From NCBI RefSeq assembly GCF_047495875.1, contig NC_092461.1, positions 43,727,601 to 43,791,600 of the forward strand: a DNA stretch of 64,000 nt, written 5' to 3'. A program made the translations under genes and the position numbers. The notes below the pieces were generated by a model. That model searched no databases. It was not told the DNA's origin and saw only the letters and a program-made list of their open reading frames with translations. The DNA is from Pithys albifrons albifrons. Taxonomy: Eukaryota; Chordata; Aves; Passeriformes; Thamnophilidae. Shown one piece after another: positions 1 through 13,800 of the stretch. Each line of letters opens with the position of its first letter. Positions within the stretch are counted from its first letter, which is position 1.

Positions 1-2984
1 AAATTTAATAGAACGAAACCAGCAGTAGGTTGTATTAAATTGTAATGAAGTGTCAGGATCTGTTCTCATTAAAATTAACAGAAAAACTATTCTGTATCTC
101 AGAATGTGTTTTAAAAGACCACAGAATTTCATAAAGAATCATAAGATAGTTTTGAGTATCTTACAAACCTTGATAATTGTGATAATATTGTACTCATTCA
201 TGAAACAGTTAAAGGTCGGAGAAAATATCTATTTTGTTAATTGAATTTTAGAGGACTTTTCCATAAGTCTTAACATTACCAGGCTTAATTTCCTAATAGG
301 TCACTGCTTTTACAAATGCATTAGAACTGAAAAGAAAAAAAAATCTTTAACTTGTAATAAGGTTTATCTTCAAGATCTCTTCAAGAGATTATTTCCCCCA
401 CTCTTTAGTTATTTGTTTTCTTAAAGAATGGAAATAGAGATAATAAGCACATTTTTGCTTATGGTTAAAAATATAAAGAATCCCTAATTAACCGTTTATG
501 TTTCCTTTCATTGTTGAATGTAGGTGACCTAGGATATATTTTTGGCTTGTGAAATCTGAAAATGAATAAGCTGAAGTGAAATTAATGCTATGGTTTTGCA
601 AAGTTTGCTTTTACCAGTAGTAGAACTAGTGATATCAAACTCAACATTTTATTCCCATTAATGTTTTCTCTACTCATTGAAAAAAAAGTATTGCTTAGTA
701 ATTTCTTTCTTATTGTTTTTTTTGGTACAGGATAATCTACATTAATATATTAGAATATATATTAATTATATTAATATATATATTGCAATGCTGATGAATT
801 AAGCACTGAAAGAGATGACTTCATCATCTTTTTTTTATTGTTGGTTTTTTTTTTTTTTTCTGAGACAAGACAAACAGACACCTTAGTAGAAAGCATCATG
901 GCTACAATGTCACCATAACAAGTTCTAGCCTCAGCAGAACCACTGGTCTTTGAAATGTCTTGTTAACCAAGACTAAATATAAACCAAATAAAGTAAATGA
1001 GACACAATGACAGAGTAAGTAATGATTGAGGGAAATAAACAAGTCTTCTCTACCTAATGCTGTTTTCAAATTTGTTAAAGTTGGAAACTGAGACTACTTT
1101 TATAAGAGAAAGTTTTCATTCCATATTGAGTGTCATAGTGCAGGAAGAGGTGGCTACACTATGAGCTACACTAAGAGCTGAGAGTGACCCCACATAGTCT
1201 CTTCTTCAAAACGAAGCAGGCCTGCTGAGGTGAGATTTTCTGCTTTTATAGTGCAGCAGCATTAGACTGAAAGAGCACTTAAGGATTGCAGGGCTCTGTA
1301 AGAGTCCTCTGTTGCATTTGGCATAACACTCTAGTGAAAAAGTACATTGAAAAAAGTGAAACAAAAAATTACATTAAACAAAGTTCTCCACTGTTGCTGT
1401 CTGTAACCTCCCTGGTACTCAGGGCAATAGTGACTGTTACAGTTTGATATGCCTCTTGCTTGCAGCAGTCTGACACCAGAGACTTCAGTGGCTTCAGATT
1501 AACATTTGTGTGGGTGGAACAATAGTCATGCTTTTGGCATTCACAAAGCTCTTCACTTCTGGTTCACTTTTAGCCAATCACAAGGGCACCTCTGCGGGGT
1601 AAGCTATGGCCTACTCATCTGATTTAAGTAGAGAAAGGGGGAACCAAATCTGTATTCACAAAGTGCAAAAAGCTGTGATTAGGAGTGATGAGTATCTGCG
1701 TGTTTGCTTCATTCTCTTACACTGGGGCCAGATTCTAGGAAAAATCATGCTGCTCTGCTTTGAGGTCTGGTGATTTCATCCGCTGTGCAGCTGCAGGAGA
1801 AACTCAGGGAGCTGAACTCAGGTCTCAGCAGGTAAGGTATCCTTTTCAGTCTATCTTTCATTTAACTCCCAGGAACTCCACTGCACCCTGATGCACAGTT
1901 CTTCAATATATGAGTAGCTTCAGAATACTCATGTTTAAGCTGTCCCTGGTGCACTTTCTGTGTGCCTTTGGCTGCAGGATTCTGGATGTAGTACAGTTTT
2001 AATAAAGTTTATCTTTTATAGCTTGCTTAGTCCATACTGAGTTGGTGATCAAAAGAGGCTTATATAGATGCCCTGAGACAGCAGTTGCAAAATAATTTTT
2101 TTGGAACTGGATCCATTAGTCGAGTGTTATCTGATTGCATCTATTGTTATTCTCACTCTCTAGTTCATGATAGTCACCAGTTTCCTTCCAATTAGCTTTA
2201 GCAAAATGCAAAACAGGAGAAAGAAAACAATCTTGCCTTTGTGACACACAGTAAATTTGGCCTTGCATGTACAGTTTGCAAGTGGAAGCCAAGACAAAGA
2301 CTAGAGACCTTCACACTAACAATCTGGATATTAAGCAGGAAAAAAAAATTCCAACTATAATACCTCTTTTTGTTTCCTCATGTGGCTGTAGCAATGAGAA
2401 TTCAATTGGAACAGCTGTGCAGAAAAATCAGATTTTTATCAATTTGGCACCTGTCTAGGAAAAATACAACACTGAGACTTAAAAGTACAGTGGGACAGGC
2501 AGCTTCACAGGACTAGCTCTGCAACAAAAGACATTTAAAAGGGACATGCTTTGTGTTATGAGTTAGCTGGGAAAAAGTAGAACCTCATCATGGGATTAAT
2601 TGCATGCTCTTTGCTGGAAGAGCACTTCTCTCTCAGAGAAAGGAGCCAAAACCTGAACATCACTGGGTGTGATTCCTTGGAAGCTTAGTGTTTAGTCCAA
2701 CAGCTTATAGACTCTCATGATGGCTGATGCCATTAAAATCACTGATTTGCTGGATTGCTCAGATTGTAAAGGACTTTGGGAGATCTGTAACATAAAGTCA
2801 TTCTCAAAGCAGGGACAACGCTGAATTCACACAGATACCTCAGGGTTTTGTATGGTTGAATTTGGAAATCTGCAATCTTTCAGGCTACCGTTTTCAGTCA
2901 TTACCTTCATAATTTTTATTATATTCAATCAAAAGCTCTCCCATGTAAATTTATGACCAGTGCTTCATATTTCAGCTGTGAACC
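1..2984. other. AT-rich noncoding DNA
   Basis: No gene or recognisable repeat is visible. The longest open frame is 64 codons and looks random. A self-complementary run of TTAATATA/TATATTAA units lies at about 740-784, and a T-run at 848-860. A 41-bp exon-like segment at 1791-1831 is discussed under findings. Intergenic or intronic DNA fits best. Confidence 0.6.
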
Positions 2985-3350
2985 TTAGCAAAGGAGTCTT
3001 GCTTCATCAAGTTTCTTCTCAGCAATCCCCTCACAGGTACTGGGAAACTCCTGTTAGGTTCCCCGCAGTGATCCTTTTCCAGGCAGAACAACCCCCACTC
3101 CCTCAGCCCCTCCTCACTGTGTAAAAGTGATCCAGCCCCAGCTATCTCAGTGGCCCTCTGCTCAACCTGCCCCATATCGATATCATGATCAACCTTCCCT
3201 CTACTGGGGCCCCCAAACTGGATGCAACATTCCGGATGTGATCTAAAAAGCACAGAGTAAAGCAGAGTAATTGCTCCTCTCATGTACTCACTAATATTGC
3301 TCAGAATGCTATTGACATTTAATTCTGCCAGAGCTACATTGTTCACAATA
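2985..3350 (-). repeat. CR1 LINE fragment, end of ORF2
   Basis: The minus-strand translation (frame closing near 2972) resembles the carboxyl end of CR1 ORF2, just after the reverse transcriptase. It shows an ECCIQFGGP stretch, then QRATEIAGAG, then LHSEEGLREWGLFCLEKD. In CR1 these are the segments reading roughly as a C-Q-F-W-x-P motif, an R-A-T motif and a G-L-F-S-L-E-K motif. It is one of the more divergent CR1 pieces here, so probably old. Both ends are approximate. It is a dead fragment with no reverse transcriptase core. Confidence 0.75.
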
Positions 3351-4938
3351 ATTTTTTACTCCTGAAGGAGTCTTGAAATGGCTTCAAGAGGACTTGCCCC
3401 ATGATTTTCCTGGTGTTGAAATCTGTCTAGTGATAATTAAATAAGTTCTGCAATATAGTGTGGAGCAAAAGGAAGGTTAAAATTAGTGTAGGTAGTGGAA
3501 ACAGTCCTTTCTTTCTGCAATCTCACATCTCTAGGCAATATGTCACAAGTTTTTAAAATCTTGCTTTTCTTGAGACTCTTGAAGCTAATGGCTGCAAATT
3601 TTAACTCGACAATAGAGCTTTCATCCTTTTTCTAAAGATCAGTGTTCTTTAATTTTTTCAGATGTGGATTTTCAGCTTGGGACTCTCTCATGCCTTGAAG
3701 TATTTGCATTAGTATTTTAGGAAGAACATAAATGTTTTTCTTCAAAAAAAAAGTCCGAGAGAAAGGTTGTTTTTTGTTACAAATTAATTAGGAATTATCA
3801 TGCCAACAGATCTGCATTCATTTCCATTCTCTATCATTATGGAGTACCTAGTTTTCCAACCTTTAGAATATTGGACAAGGCAAGAATGAAGTTAAGGAAA
3901 TGCAATACATTGTGAAGATTTCTAAGACAAGAGAAAGAAAAGTTCTGGGTTCATCTCCCTAGTGGTCTCCTTCAAAGTTCTTGTGCCCACATACGAATAT
4001 TCAATGTTTTAAAATAGCAAATATTACTTATACAAATATGACCTAACAGTTTTGAAAATGCTGCCTTTAATATTCATAGTGATTTCTCATACATGAATTT
4101 CTCCAGACTGTTAATTACACCTGTCAATAATTCCTGCTCTTCTATGTTTGCAATGTCTCTTTTGAGAAGATGTCCATATGGATGCTCTGCATGTGTAAAG
4201 TTTATTGAATATGTATTCTGAACTACCTTTTTTTAGGTGATAGAAAACCATTATCTCAGCTACACATTAAGTGGGGCCACACATCTGTGTAAAAATGCAA
4301 AGTTTAATAATACATTTCATTTAGAGAAAAAAAAATCACAAAAATTGCTAATTACAATTAGGCAAAATAGTAATCATAATTGTGACTAAAAATAATAATT
4401 GAAAATGCTACATTTACTCCTTAGATAAGTTTTCAGTTAGCTGTAACATATAATTATAATAAGCAAATAAAAATGTGAAATAGCTCCTGCAAAATACTGC
4501 ATTGCTTAGTGTTTATTGTACCTCCCAGGGAGAATGTAGAGTGGTTGTAAAAGCTTTGTCATTACTTGGTAAAATTTTATCAAAATTTTGCAAAACTCCT
4601 TCTTGTAAAGAAAAGATTCAAGAAATCTTTTCCAGTCAGGCTGTTCTGGTCCCGGAGTTCTTATCTCTTTGTTCCAACAATGTTTTCTACCAACTTCCCC
4701 CTGAAATATGCAAGCACTTGTTCAAATCCATCTCAGTTCAACATGGTACATCAAATGCAAGCAATTTTTAGAGAAAGTGAACAAAAAGAAACATATATAA
4801 CTGTTTGACTTAACAGGAACTTCAGGGGAAGGAAAAAGTACATATGTGTATATATAATATTTATATATATACTATATACATTTATGTATAGTTTAGAGTA
4901 TACTTCACAGTAAAGTATGTACACTTTCTATGTACTAT
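3351..4938. other. AT-rich noncoding DNA
   Basis: Nothing convincing is visible. An 89-codon frame at 4502-4771 (+) overlaps an 80-codon frame in another phase. Neither has a recognisable domain or good splice context, and both are treated as chance. An AT-rich TATA/TACA stretch occupies about 4840-4890. Confidence 0.55.
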
Positions 4939-5036
4939 AAATATTCTAGTGGAAAGTTCCCTGTTCATGGCTGAGGGTTTGGAACTAGTGATCTTTAAGG
5001 TCCCTTCCAACTCAAACTAGTCTATGATTCTATGAT
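4939..5036 (+). repeat. CR1 LINE 3' tail
   Basis: The block has the typical CR1 3' end: a GGAACTAGTGATCTTTAAGG segment, then TCCCTTCCAACTC, closing with the octamer-like ATTCTATGAT tail. The direction of this tail sets the plus orientation. Only about 100 bp of the 3' UTR remain, as usual for 5'-truncated CR1 insertions. Confidence 0.85.
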
Positions 5037-7014
5037 ATATGTAACATATAGGTGTGTATTTCTTCCAACAACTAACCAAAACTGAAGTTTTTGTCTTACT
5101 TCTGGATTGGATAAGACTGAGAAACAGTCCTGCAAGGACACAACACAAGGTAAACTTTCCTTCCTGATTCAGGCAACACCCTATTTTTTTTCCTTGACTT
5201 TAGTTAAAATTTCATTGCACCTTCCAAGCATTTTTTAAAATTCTTAAAATTGTATTTTGAATCTAGAAGGTTAATAAGTTTGCCTATAGAGGTTGCAGAA
5301 CCCCCACCCACGGATATATTCTGATCTAATATTAGAGTTACCCTTGCTCTGAGTTGGAGATTGGACATCACTCTCTGATTTCCTATGAGTCAAGATTCCA
5401 TGTGACCATTCAAATGAATTTGATAGAAACCTTTAAACTGATTTTAAAAGGATTTGAGTTAAGCAGCGGAAGGCGGGATAGAACCCTACTTTGAATGGAA
5501 AGGCCATAAAGACAGGACCCAAATGGTACACCCATATGCTGTGCAGGCTGTCTTGTGAAGGAAGAGTGAGGAATAGTTTTTTTCATCTCACCACAGATCT
5601 GAACTTTTTGAGTTATAGAAATAGTTTTTATGTTACCAACATTAATTTTAATTTTAACTGATGCCTTAGTTTCACAACTTCATATCTTCTACTTGCTACT
5701 ATTTAATAAAGAAATCCTTTGTTTTGTTCCTTGTACATTTATTGAATCAATAATACATAGATATGAGTTTATCTCAAATTGTCCTTTGCACTCAGTGGCT
5801 CTTAAGACATTGTTTCATTGGTATTGAATTAACAATTCAATCAGAAATAGAACAAAGTGTCCTTGTTGTGAGGGATAATTGTAGATAGAGAACATGAAGA
5901 CCCAGAATAGTGTAATTCACAAGTTGGATGTAGGTTTGGAATATTTGCAAGCGTTCTAGCCATTCTATCATATACACTCAATTTTCTTCCTCTTGTTAAT
6001 GCTAGCAGCAACCTTCTGACATTCCACTCTGTGCAACAAAAGAGTAATTATATGTGCTATTGGCAAGGTGCTACCTGTGGTAATTAATTTAGACTGTGTA
6101 GTGATTTATGAGTGTTGTCTATGTGTGCACAGAGTTATGACGCACTTAAAAATCTTAATTGGTTAAATCAAATAGGCTAGATAGTTTTATTTCAGTGAAA
6201 ATGTTTTATAATATGTAAAGTAAATTTGAGTTCTGAATGGGGTTAAAAGTTCTCTAATATATTAATTAAAAAAAACACAAATGAAAAACCAAGAGGAAAA
6301 GAAAAAAAACAAAACATGGCAATGTAGTTCAAGACACAAGATCTTGCCAGGATACTCCAAGATTAGATTGCATAAAATAATTTTTCATTCCAGTATAGCA
6401 CAATGAAAAAAAAGGTATGTCAGCAATATTATAATTATGCATCAGAAAGTATTGTCCTTCCTTGACAATGTTACTAACTGTGACTTTGCATCTGGTGTCA
6501 AGGCAACATTAGAAATATGTAAATGAGTGGGCTTGGGAAAGTGCATGAACAGAACATTTTTTCTAGAAATTCTTTTCCACTAACACAATTATGTCTTTAT
6601 ATGACCAAAAAAAACCAATAAAATTTTGTGGTTTATAATACATTTAAAAAACCTAGCTCAAAAAAACTATTGCTCATAGAAACTGATTTGGCTTGCTGAA
6701 ACAGATGCTCTAATATCTTTAAAGACACACTTTTTCCACTAAAATCCTGATCTCGATCTGTATCCAGAAATAGAACAGTCCCAAATCATATCCATCAACT
6801 ATATTACTGAAATCTCCATTACTGAACTCTCCCTGTTTTGAATTTGAGCTGAAGTTTTCAGAATAGACCTTCTACAATAGACCTATTGATGGGTTTCCTC
6901 TTAAATGCAGCTTTAGATGCTATTTTAAAGATAAATACAATTTGCAAAAGTCTCATCATGCTTTGTGTCTATTCTTTGTTCCCTTTGGTTTAATAGTGGG
7001 AGGTTAGAGTGATT
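5037..7014. other. AT-rich noncoding DNA
   Basis: No gene or repeat that I recognise. The longest open frame is 65 codons (5630-5827, +), with composition typical of AT-rich noncoding sequence. Short A-runs occur at about 6268-6310. Confidence 0.55.
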
Positions 7015-7705
7015 TCACTTCTGCGTGGACACCCCTTTGTCATGGAGGAGAAGCTTGCTTGCCCTCATGAGGTTGTGTGCTATGCTGGTGGTGGTTTGTG
7101 CCTCCAGTAGGGTCTCCCATGCCAGACAGGTCTCAGCAGAAGGGTCAGACAAAGTGTGTCCATGGGCAGGATGGGCTCGCTAGTCCTCTGGCAACCATCC
7201 TAGGAGAAGGACAACTCTAACCCCAAACCCGGGCAGATGAGCATGCTTAGCCCTGTAAGACTATCCATCTAAGAGAAGGATACTCTAACCAAACCTATGT
7301 CCTGAGGTATTCGCTGTCACCGTCCAAGCTCGCTAGGCCGTGGCAGATGAACCTTAAGAGTAAAGGGTGGGGCCAGTTCTGCGCACGCTGTGCCCGACCT
7401 AAAAAATCCATTGCACAGGCTTGAAGGACATACCCACATTGTAAAGCCCTGTAGAGACAGGCGAGGGTCGTAATGACAGGTGATAAGATGCACTGGAATC
7501 CACAGACCCAACTCTGCATTCAGGCAGTTCAGGACATTGGTAGCTCGAGACTGACCCTGGAGATGACAGTGTGGTTCAGCAGCATCCTGCACTGACCAAG
7601 CAGCTTTTTTCAAGGAGACCACTGCTTGCTCCACATGGAGAGGGGTCTGGAAAAGGTGGCCTAATCAAAGCTCATCTGGATGACTTTGTTTAAATAAACT
7701 TCTAA
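7015..7705. repeat. Unclassified GC-richer interspersed repeat
   Basis: This block has clearly higher GC than its flanks and sharp edges. Inside is an imperfect direct repeat: a unit near 7190-7230 (CATCCTAGGAGAAGGACAAC then TCTAACCCCAAACC) recurs near 7255-7297 (CATCTAAGAGAAGGATACTC then TAACCAAACC). The right edge runs into TTTAAATAAACTTCTAAA, which contains an AATAAA signal. That could be the 3' end of a plus-oriented transcript-derived element. Minus-strand frames of 74 and 105 codons overlap in different phases and match no domain I know. I cannot assign a family; an old non-LTR element or untranslated region is possible. Confidence 0.45.
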
Positions 7706-10646
7706 AAAGAGAAAATATAGCTTCTCTCCTGTGTCAAGGAAATGAGTTTGAATCAAAGTCTCAAGAAAAAAAATGGGACAGAATATTAAAATTTCAGCTT
7801 TATTCTCTCATCTTTCTCCAACACATTATGTTTTCTCTTACAGATTCGTGCAGGAAAGGTAATGCAAATACTTTTCCAAAACCTACTTTGTTTATCTGGA
7901 GAAGATGACAAGGAAACTACTGTACTGTCCGAATGCCTACACAACGGCTTGGTCATTTTTATGTTGGCTATTTTTCGCTTATTAATTTCAAGTTTTTTTC
8001 TTCAGTTTTCACTTTTTTTGAGTCAAGATCTCTGGAAGACCTTCTATGGCATGCAGGAGACTGAAACTCTGGTTTCTAGATATTCCAATTAAGTAAATAT
8101 TTATGAAGTATAAGAGATAAAAAATCCTCCCAGTGCAACACATTTTATGATGATGGACACTGTAAATCAACATCATTGATCACTGCTGTGCTTTTCTTAT
8201 GCCTAGTTTTAGAATGAGATTTGGTATTGCAGAGTAAATCTAGATTTCAAAGCAGAAAAAAATGCTATGGCAACATATTCAGTATTGGTGAAATGCCAGT
8301 ACATACAGCATATGGGAGATATGATGCAGCTGTTTTGCAGTTTGACTGGACTCCCAAGTAATAAATTGTTTTCGAAATTCCAGTCTTTGTTTTGTATCCA
8401 TAGGGTTATTATGATCTATCTCTGAAAGCCTTACTGTTGTGACTGCATTAAGTTCAAATTTATTTGTATTTTAAAATCAATACGATTAACATTTAATGAA
8501 GAATATTTGTGAAAGTATCCTCCAATAATTCATCCTGAAATCACAGGGTTTGCATAAGATTTGCACATATTTTGTGCAAATATTGCTTTATTTGTTTTTG
8601 TTTTTGAAAGCAAGGAACATTATTGGGACATAACAGCTCAGAAATCTGCAAGAAGTGTACTAATATTTAGAGGCAAATAAATGAAAATACCTGGTGAACT
8701 GAAAATGCTCCTGTCCTTATTTCTTATATGCTGATCTATTAGTCTTTTATTTGGGAACCAATCATTCAAAATTAATTTTACGATTCCAAAGAGCAAGAGG
8801 GAACTCTTAACATTCTTATGAAATGTGGATGTAAAGAAGTGGGATTTTATTCAGTGTCTCTAAGCGTGATTTTCCTATAAGCAAGGTTGAACTTTCTCAT
8901 GTTTTGCAAAAGTCAAAGACATAAAAATGCAGGTTAATATGTAAATTTGCTCTAGGTTTTGTAGATATTTCTTTGCCAGAGAACAGGCAGATAGTGTGAA
9001 TCTGATGTATTGCCTACCTAAAGTTTTTATGGACTGGTATTGTACTAGAATTAGATATTATTTAAATTTTATTGACTAGGTAAGCACAAAGGAACAATCT
9101 TGTTGATGGTAATTTCTCAAAGTGTACTGAATACACCATTACCATTTTGTGATTGGTGTTTAAAACATGCAGCTATATGGACTCTGCAGCTGGACAAGAG
9201 CTCACAGTGGGAGTGGATGACACTCAGCTAACATACTTACCTTGGCTGCCTAGAGGCTGGCTCCAGGCATGATGCTGGTCTGTGTGCTGTAATCCAGACC
9301 ATCCCAGTTTCTCTTAAATGAAGTGTGCAGGAAAAACATGACAGGAGCCAAATACAAAAGCTATGTTGCTAAATGGCAAAGAGAATGCCAGAATGGCTAT
9401 TGGCAAAGGCAGGATTAAAATATTTGAAGGGGAAGTTTATAATATGTTTATAATCTCATAAATCTTCAATTCAATATAGACTAATTTTTGGATATTTACC
9501 TTATCAAACTTTGCAGGATTTGAAGTGCTGTATACTTTTAAAATACAACTGAAGGAGTAATCTGTATCTGTATCTTTCATCAATGTTCGGTTTAGTCAAT
9601 GTTCGGTTCTTACTACTCTAGAATTCAGTTTCCTATTTCTCAAGATAGTGATGTGCGTATTTCTCACCACAGAAAATGTGCTTAGCTTGTTGCTCAGGAA
9701 ATGAGTAGATAGGATGTATTGAGATGGAAGCATTCACAGGCCTCTCTGCTGGGACATCCATTGTGCAAAAACAGAAGTCAAGAATCAGTAATGTAGAAAG
9801 AGGGATATAAAAAAAAACTAGAAAATAAACCAAGTATTTTGAAGGAAGAAGATTCTTGAATTTCAGTCCATGATAAGTGCTATGTTTTAAGTACTTCTCT
9901 TTGTTGAGTCATGGAGACCTTCTGGCTGTAATAATTGTGTAGGGAAAAAAAAAAGACATCTAATAGAATTCAATGAGAGACAGAAACCACAGAAGACACA
10001 ATTTTGAAATAAAACTCTCCAGCTGATATCTTGTCAGCTTCCTGCTCAGTTTTTTGAGAGTTTTTTTCTTGATATATGGTATACTAAACCAAAAAACAAC
10101 ATGATAACCCCCAGATTTACAATTTGATGAGACCTTGCATGATATTTTATTAGTTTTTATTTTTTCATCTCTATTTCCTACAAACACTGGAATAGTCACA
10201 CCATTTTATCCAGTGATCTGTGTGTTATACAAAGAAGAAAGAGCCAGATAGATCTTTTCACCTGTAAATCCTTACTGTGCAGTAAGTTTCTGAACATTTT
10301 TCCTGATCTGAAGTTTCTGGCAACATATACAAAGCAGGAGAATAACATCAGTAGCCTTAAAAAAAACAGGTTTTTTTTGTGTATCCTAATCATTTTCTGT
10401 GATCATTAGGTTCAGATTTGGTTTTGGACCACTTACCAGTGTGGAGTCAAAAACTTTTCCTCAGGTTTCTTATGGCTTCAAGAATATCTATTGACACCAG
10501 CTATAAGATCCCTTACCACACCCTGAAACTAAGCCCAGAGTACTTCTCTCCAAAGTACTTATTACCACTACAAGCCTGTCATTTTATGAAGGGACATGAT
10601 TTATCCTCTTCATTTTCCCCAACAGTCCATAACAGGAGCAAAACCT
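7706..10646. other. AT-rich noncoding DNA
   Basis: No gene is supported. A 15-bp micro-exon-like segment lies at 7844-7858 (see findings). A 16-bp tandem duplication containing CAATGTTCGGTT is at 9581-9608. A strong minus-strand donor-like CCAAG|GTAAGTATG is at about 9233-9243 with no convincing exon attached. Open frames stay below 80 codons. Confidence 0.55.
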
Positions 10647-10871
10647 GAAAATTTATTCTGCTCAAAGGGTGGTGAGGCACTGGAACAAGCTGCCTAGAGA
10701 AGTTGTGGATACCTTATCCCTGGAAGCGGTCAAGCCCAGGCTGAACGGGGCCCTAAGCAACCTGATCTAGTGGACTGCATCCCTGTCCATGGTGGGGAAA
10801 AATGGGGAAGGTTGGAACTATATGATCTTTAAGTTCTTTTCCACACCAGATCATTCTATGTTTCTGTGATA
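10647..10871 (+). repeat. CR1 LINE 3' end
   Basis: This shows the standard CR1 end segment: GGGTGGTGAGGCACTGGAAC, then CTGCCTAGAGAAGTTGTGG, then GGTTGGAACTATATGATCTT, and a closing ATTCTATG-TTTCTGTGAT tail. These encode the last residues of ORF2 and the 3' UTR. It is 5'-truncated to about 225 bp in plus orientation, and point changes throughout mark it as a decayed copy. Confidence 0.9.
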
Positions 10872-13800
10872 AAACAGAAAATTTTCTTCCCTTAAATCCT
10901 GAAGAAACAACTGAAAGGGACATGGATCAAGAAGACTGAATTTTTGCCCCAAATTGTTATCACTGGCTTATGTCAGCTGAGAAAAATGGTTAGAAAAGGA
11001 GCAAGGGATCTCAGAAGTGGAGTAAGTTTACCAAAAAGCCAATTATCATAAAATTCTCCAAGTCTGAAACAACACCAAGGGCAGGTTTGGTCATGATAGA
11101 GATATTCTGTTAAGGGGTAAAGAAGATATTGGCATATTGCAGCCAGTACATTAGGTAAATGCTGAAAGCCTTGAGTCTCTTAATGCGTATTTGAGAATCC
11201 CTAAAGCTAATGGGTCCTCAGTGTCAGTATCTGCACTCTCTGATTGTTGAACAATTACACTGAGATTCTGCCATGGACCATGTGGCCCCTGGAGAACTGA
11301 TTAATGTCTTATCAGAATTCACACAGAAACAGGACAGACTAAGAAATCTGAGTTCAAGGAAATGCTGATACATTCACAACATAAGGCTATCTCCCACAAC
11401 TGCTTTTAAAATCTGACCTCTTAATAACTTGTGTTTGTCTGAGGAAACCAAAGTCCCATTGCAAAGTCTCTATCCAAAAAATCTATTTGTTTCTTCTTTC
11501 AGATCTTTTGCTAATGCAAATATCAGGTTAATGGATAGGTTAAGAAGAACAGATATGCAAGTGTATGTAAACATAAGCCTTCCTATGGCACCACTGAGAA
11601 GACCTTATCTTTATAGGGTTTAACAATCTTTGTTCTTCATTTGGGAATCAAATGGTTATTAAGAGAGAGGGAATCTAGGCAAGTTTTAAGTAATTCCCAT
11701 GAGTGAGAGTGCTTTGTATATGGCAGAAATGCTTGTGCCAAGAAGGCTAAAAAAGCCTGTGAGTGCTTATGATTGGAATCTTACCATACACAAGTGTGGC
11801 CATATTGAGGCTGAAATGGATTTTGTGGGTGAAAAGGAGATACAGATGGGCATCCATGCACCATTCTTATCTGTAGTTCTTACTCAGCTCGTTATATGAT
11901 ATCTGAGTGAAGCATGAGGAATCATTTTAATGTTTGAGGTGCTGCATTTCATAGGAGAAAAATGGGTCTTTGCCTGCCTTCTTGTTACCTACCATGGCAG
12001 TAGCTCACTACCAATTTCTAAACTCTGTCCTTCACCTTAGAAAACAAGTTAGAGTTATAAAATTCTGGAGTCTTCTTTATTTCAAAACCTGTCTTATTTT
12101 CTGAAAAACTGGAAAAATTCTGATGAAAGAGATGCATTATTTGCAATGAAAGAAACCCCAGATATTCCCTGAGCCCATGGCTTTTATTTAAATATGAATT
12201 ATTTATCTCCCTTGTCTTTATGCATAAAATCAGATACATGAGTAAAATACAATAAAAAATTGCTTATTTTCTAATAAAATATTTAATCTCTCCAAACTCC
12301 TTAGTTTAAGGCTTTATCCTTCAATTCCTTATTCATATTTCACATCTGTGCTACTTTATCTGTCTTTTTTCTTCCTCTACACTGATTTGCCACAAGGCTG
12401 GTTGAAATTATAAATGTGTTTTAGCATATGCCAAAAACACATGAAAGTCAGACTCTTATCTTTATGTGGGCATGTAAATCTGAAAATAGGAAAGCTGTGC
12501 AAGATCTTCTCACCTTGTACTGGTAGCACCACCTAACATATTTGTAAGAATCACCCTACACTCAAGTGCTATTGACTTTATTTCCAATATTTGCCCTGAG
12601 ACTTCTAACATAGTAAATCCCTTTAATAAAAAAAGATGCTTCAGTTCACCCTGATTTCTTTAAAACCATTAAACCACCATTATGATTACATAATTTTCCA
12701 TAGACTTTGTATAAGTCAACTTTCGGTAACATCAATTCCTTCATTTACCTTTGATAAATGATTTTCCATGGTATATACACTGTGTCTTTGCTTGACAAGA
12801 GATCTTTGGTACCTGCTACTCCGATTGTAATTTCTAGTATTACTCATATTTTACACCTTAGAGTGAACATAATAGAAAAAAGAGGAGGTAAAATACAGCA
12901 GATTTACACCAAGGTCATGCTTATTGAAGCTCTGAAAGAAACAAGGAAAAAAATGCTGAATTTAATGTGTATTTATGATGCATAAGTAAAGTGTGAACAG
13001 TCAAATTTATAAAACCTAAGGGTAGAACTACCTCACTGTCTCTGCTTCCTGTTGTCTTTTCTAAACCCACCTCAGCATGGAACATGCTTATCAAGTAGGG
13101 TAGCAAAAATAAGGCATATTGAACTAAAGGCAGCCTGGTTCAGTAGCTTTCCTCATGCTTCTTCTAAATCCCTCCTGAGAACTATGCACTTGTTGTAATT
13201 TTAAAAGTGGGGCATTTTTTTTGTCTTCAGAGATAACAGGAGATCAACAAACTGAGGGCTGAAGATTTTGCCTATTTTGAGATATGTCTTGATGTTAGAC
13301 TTTGGCATTACTCTTCATCACCTTAGTATTATGAGTGGGAAATATTTTAATATTAGAGAAATTTGAGTGGAGCTACTCGTTTCAATTTTTCAAGTGAATA
13401 TTGGAAGTGGAAGACTGAGTGTTTGGTTGCAGACCAAAACTATGGGCAGATGGTCATTCAAATCTATGTTCCTTGCAGGGGTAAGAAAACTGATATTTGT
13501 AAAAGCAAGCTCTCTCTGCTCATGCAGCACAGCAGATGTCTGCCCTCTCCTACTCCCTCACCAACAGTTCTGTGCACCAGCTGTTCACAAAGAGGTCCTG
13601 ATGAAGCACTGAAGTGAGGGCAGAGCTGATTCCGTTGTACACCTCTCTTCAGACAAAATCAAGTCTATAATATAGGTTTCAAATGTGCCAAATATGCTAT
13701 TTTATAGGTACACAATATTTCTTGAATTTAAATAAGTGAGCAATGTATTTTTATTATTTATAGCAAACTGCCTTAAATAAGAAGATTCATAAGAAGATTA

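Noticed and set aside
735..785. AT-rich palindromic stretch as a possible replication origin or matrix attachment site
   Set aside because: Self-complementary TATA/TTAA runs are common in avian intergenic DNA, and nothing else supports a function.
4502..4771. 89-codon open frame near an AT-rich stretch
   Set aside because: A second overlapping frame of similar length in another phase and lack of any motif suggest chance.
9233..9260. ATACTTACCT match to the start of U1 snRNA
   Set aside because: Only the first ten bases match; the rest of the U1 sequence and stem structure is absent. It reads equally well as a minus-strand splice donor consensus, but no exon is supported.
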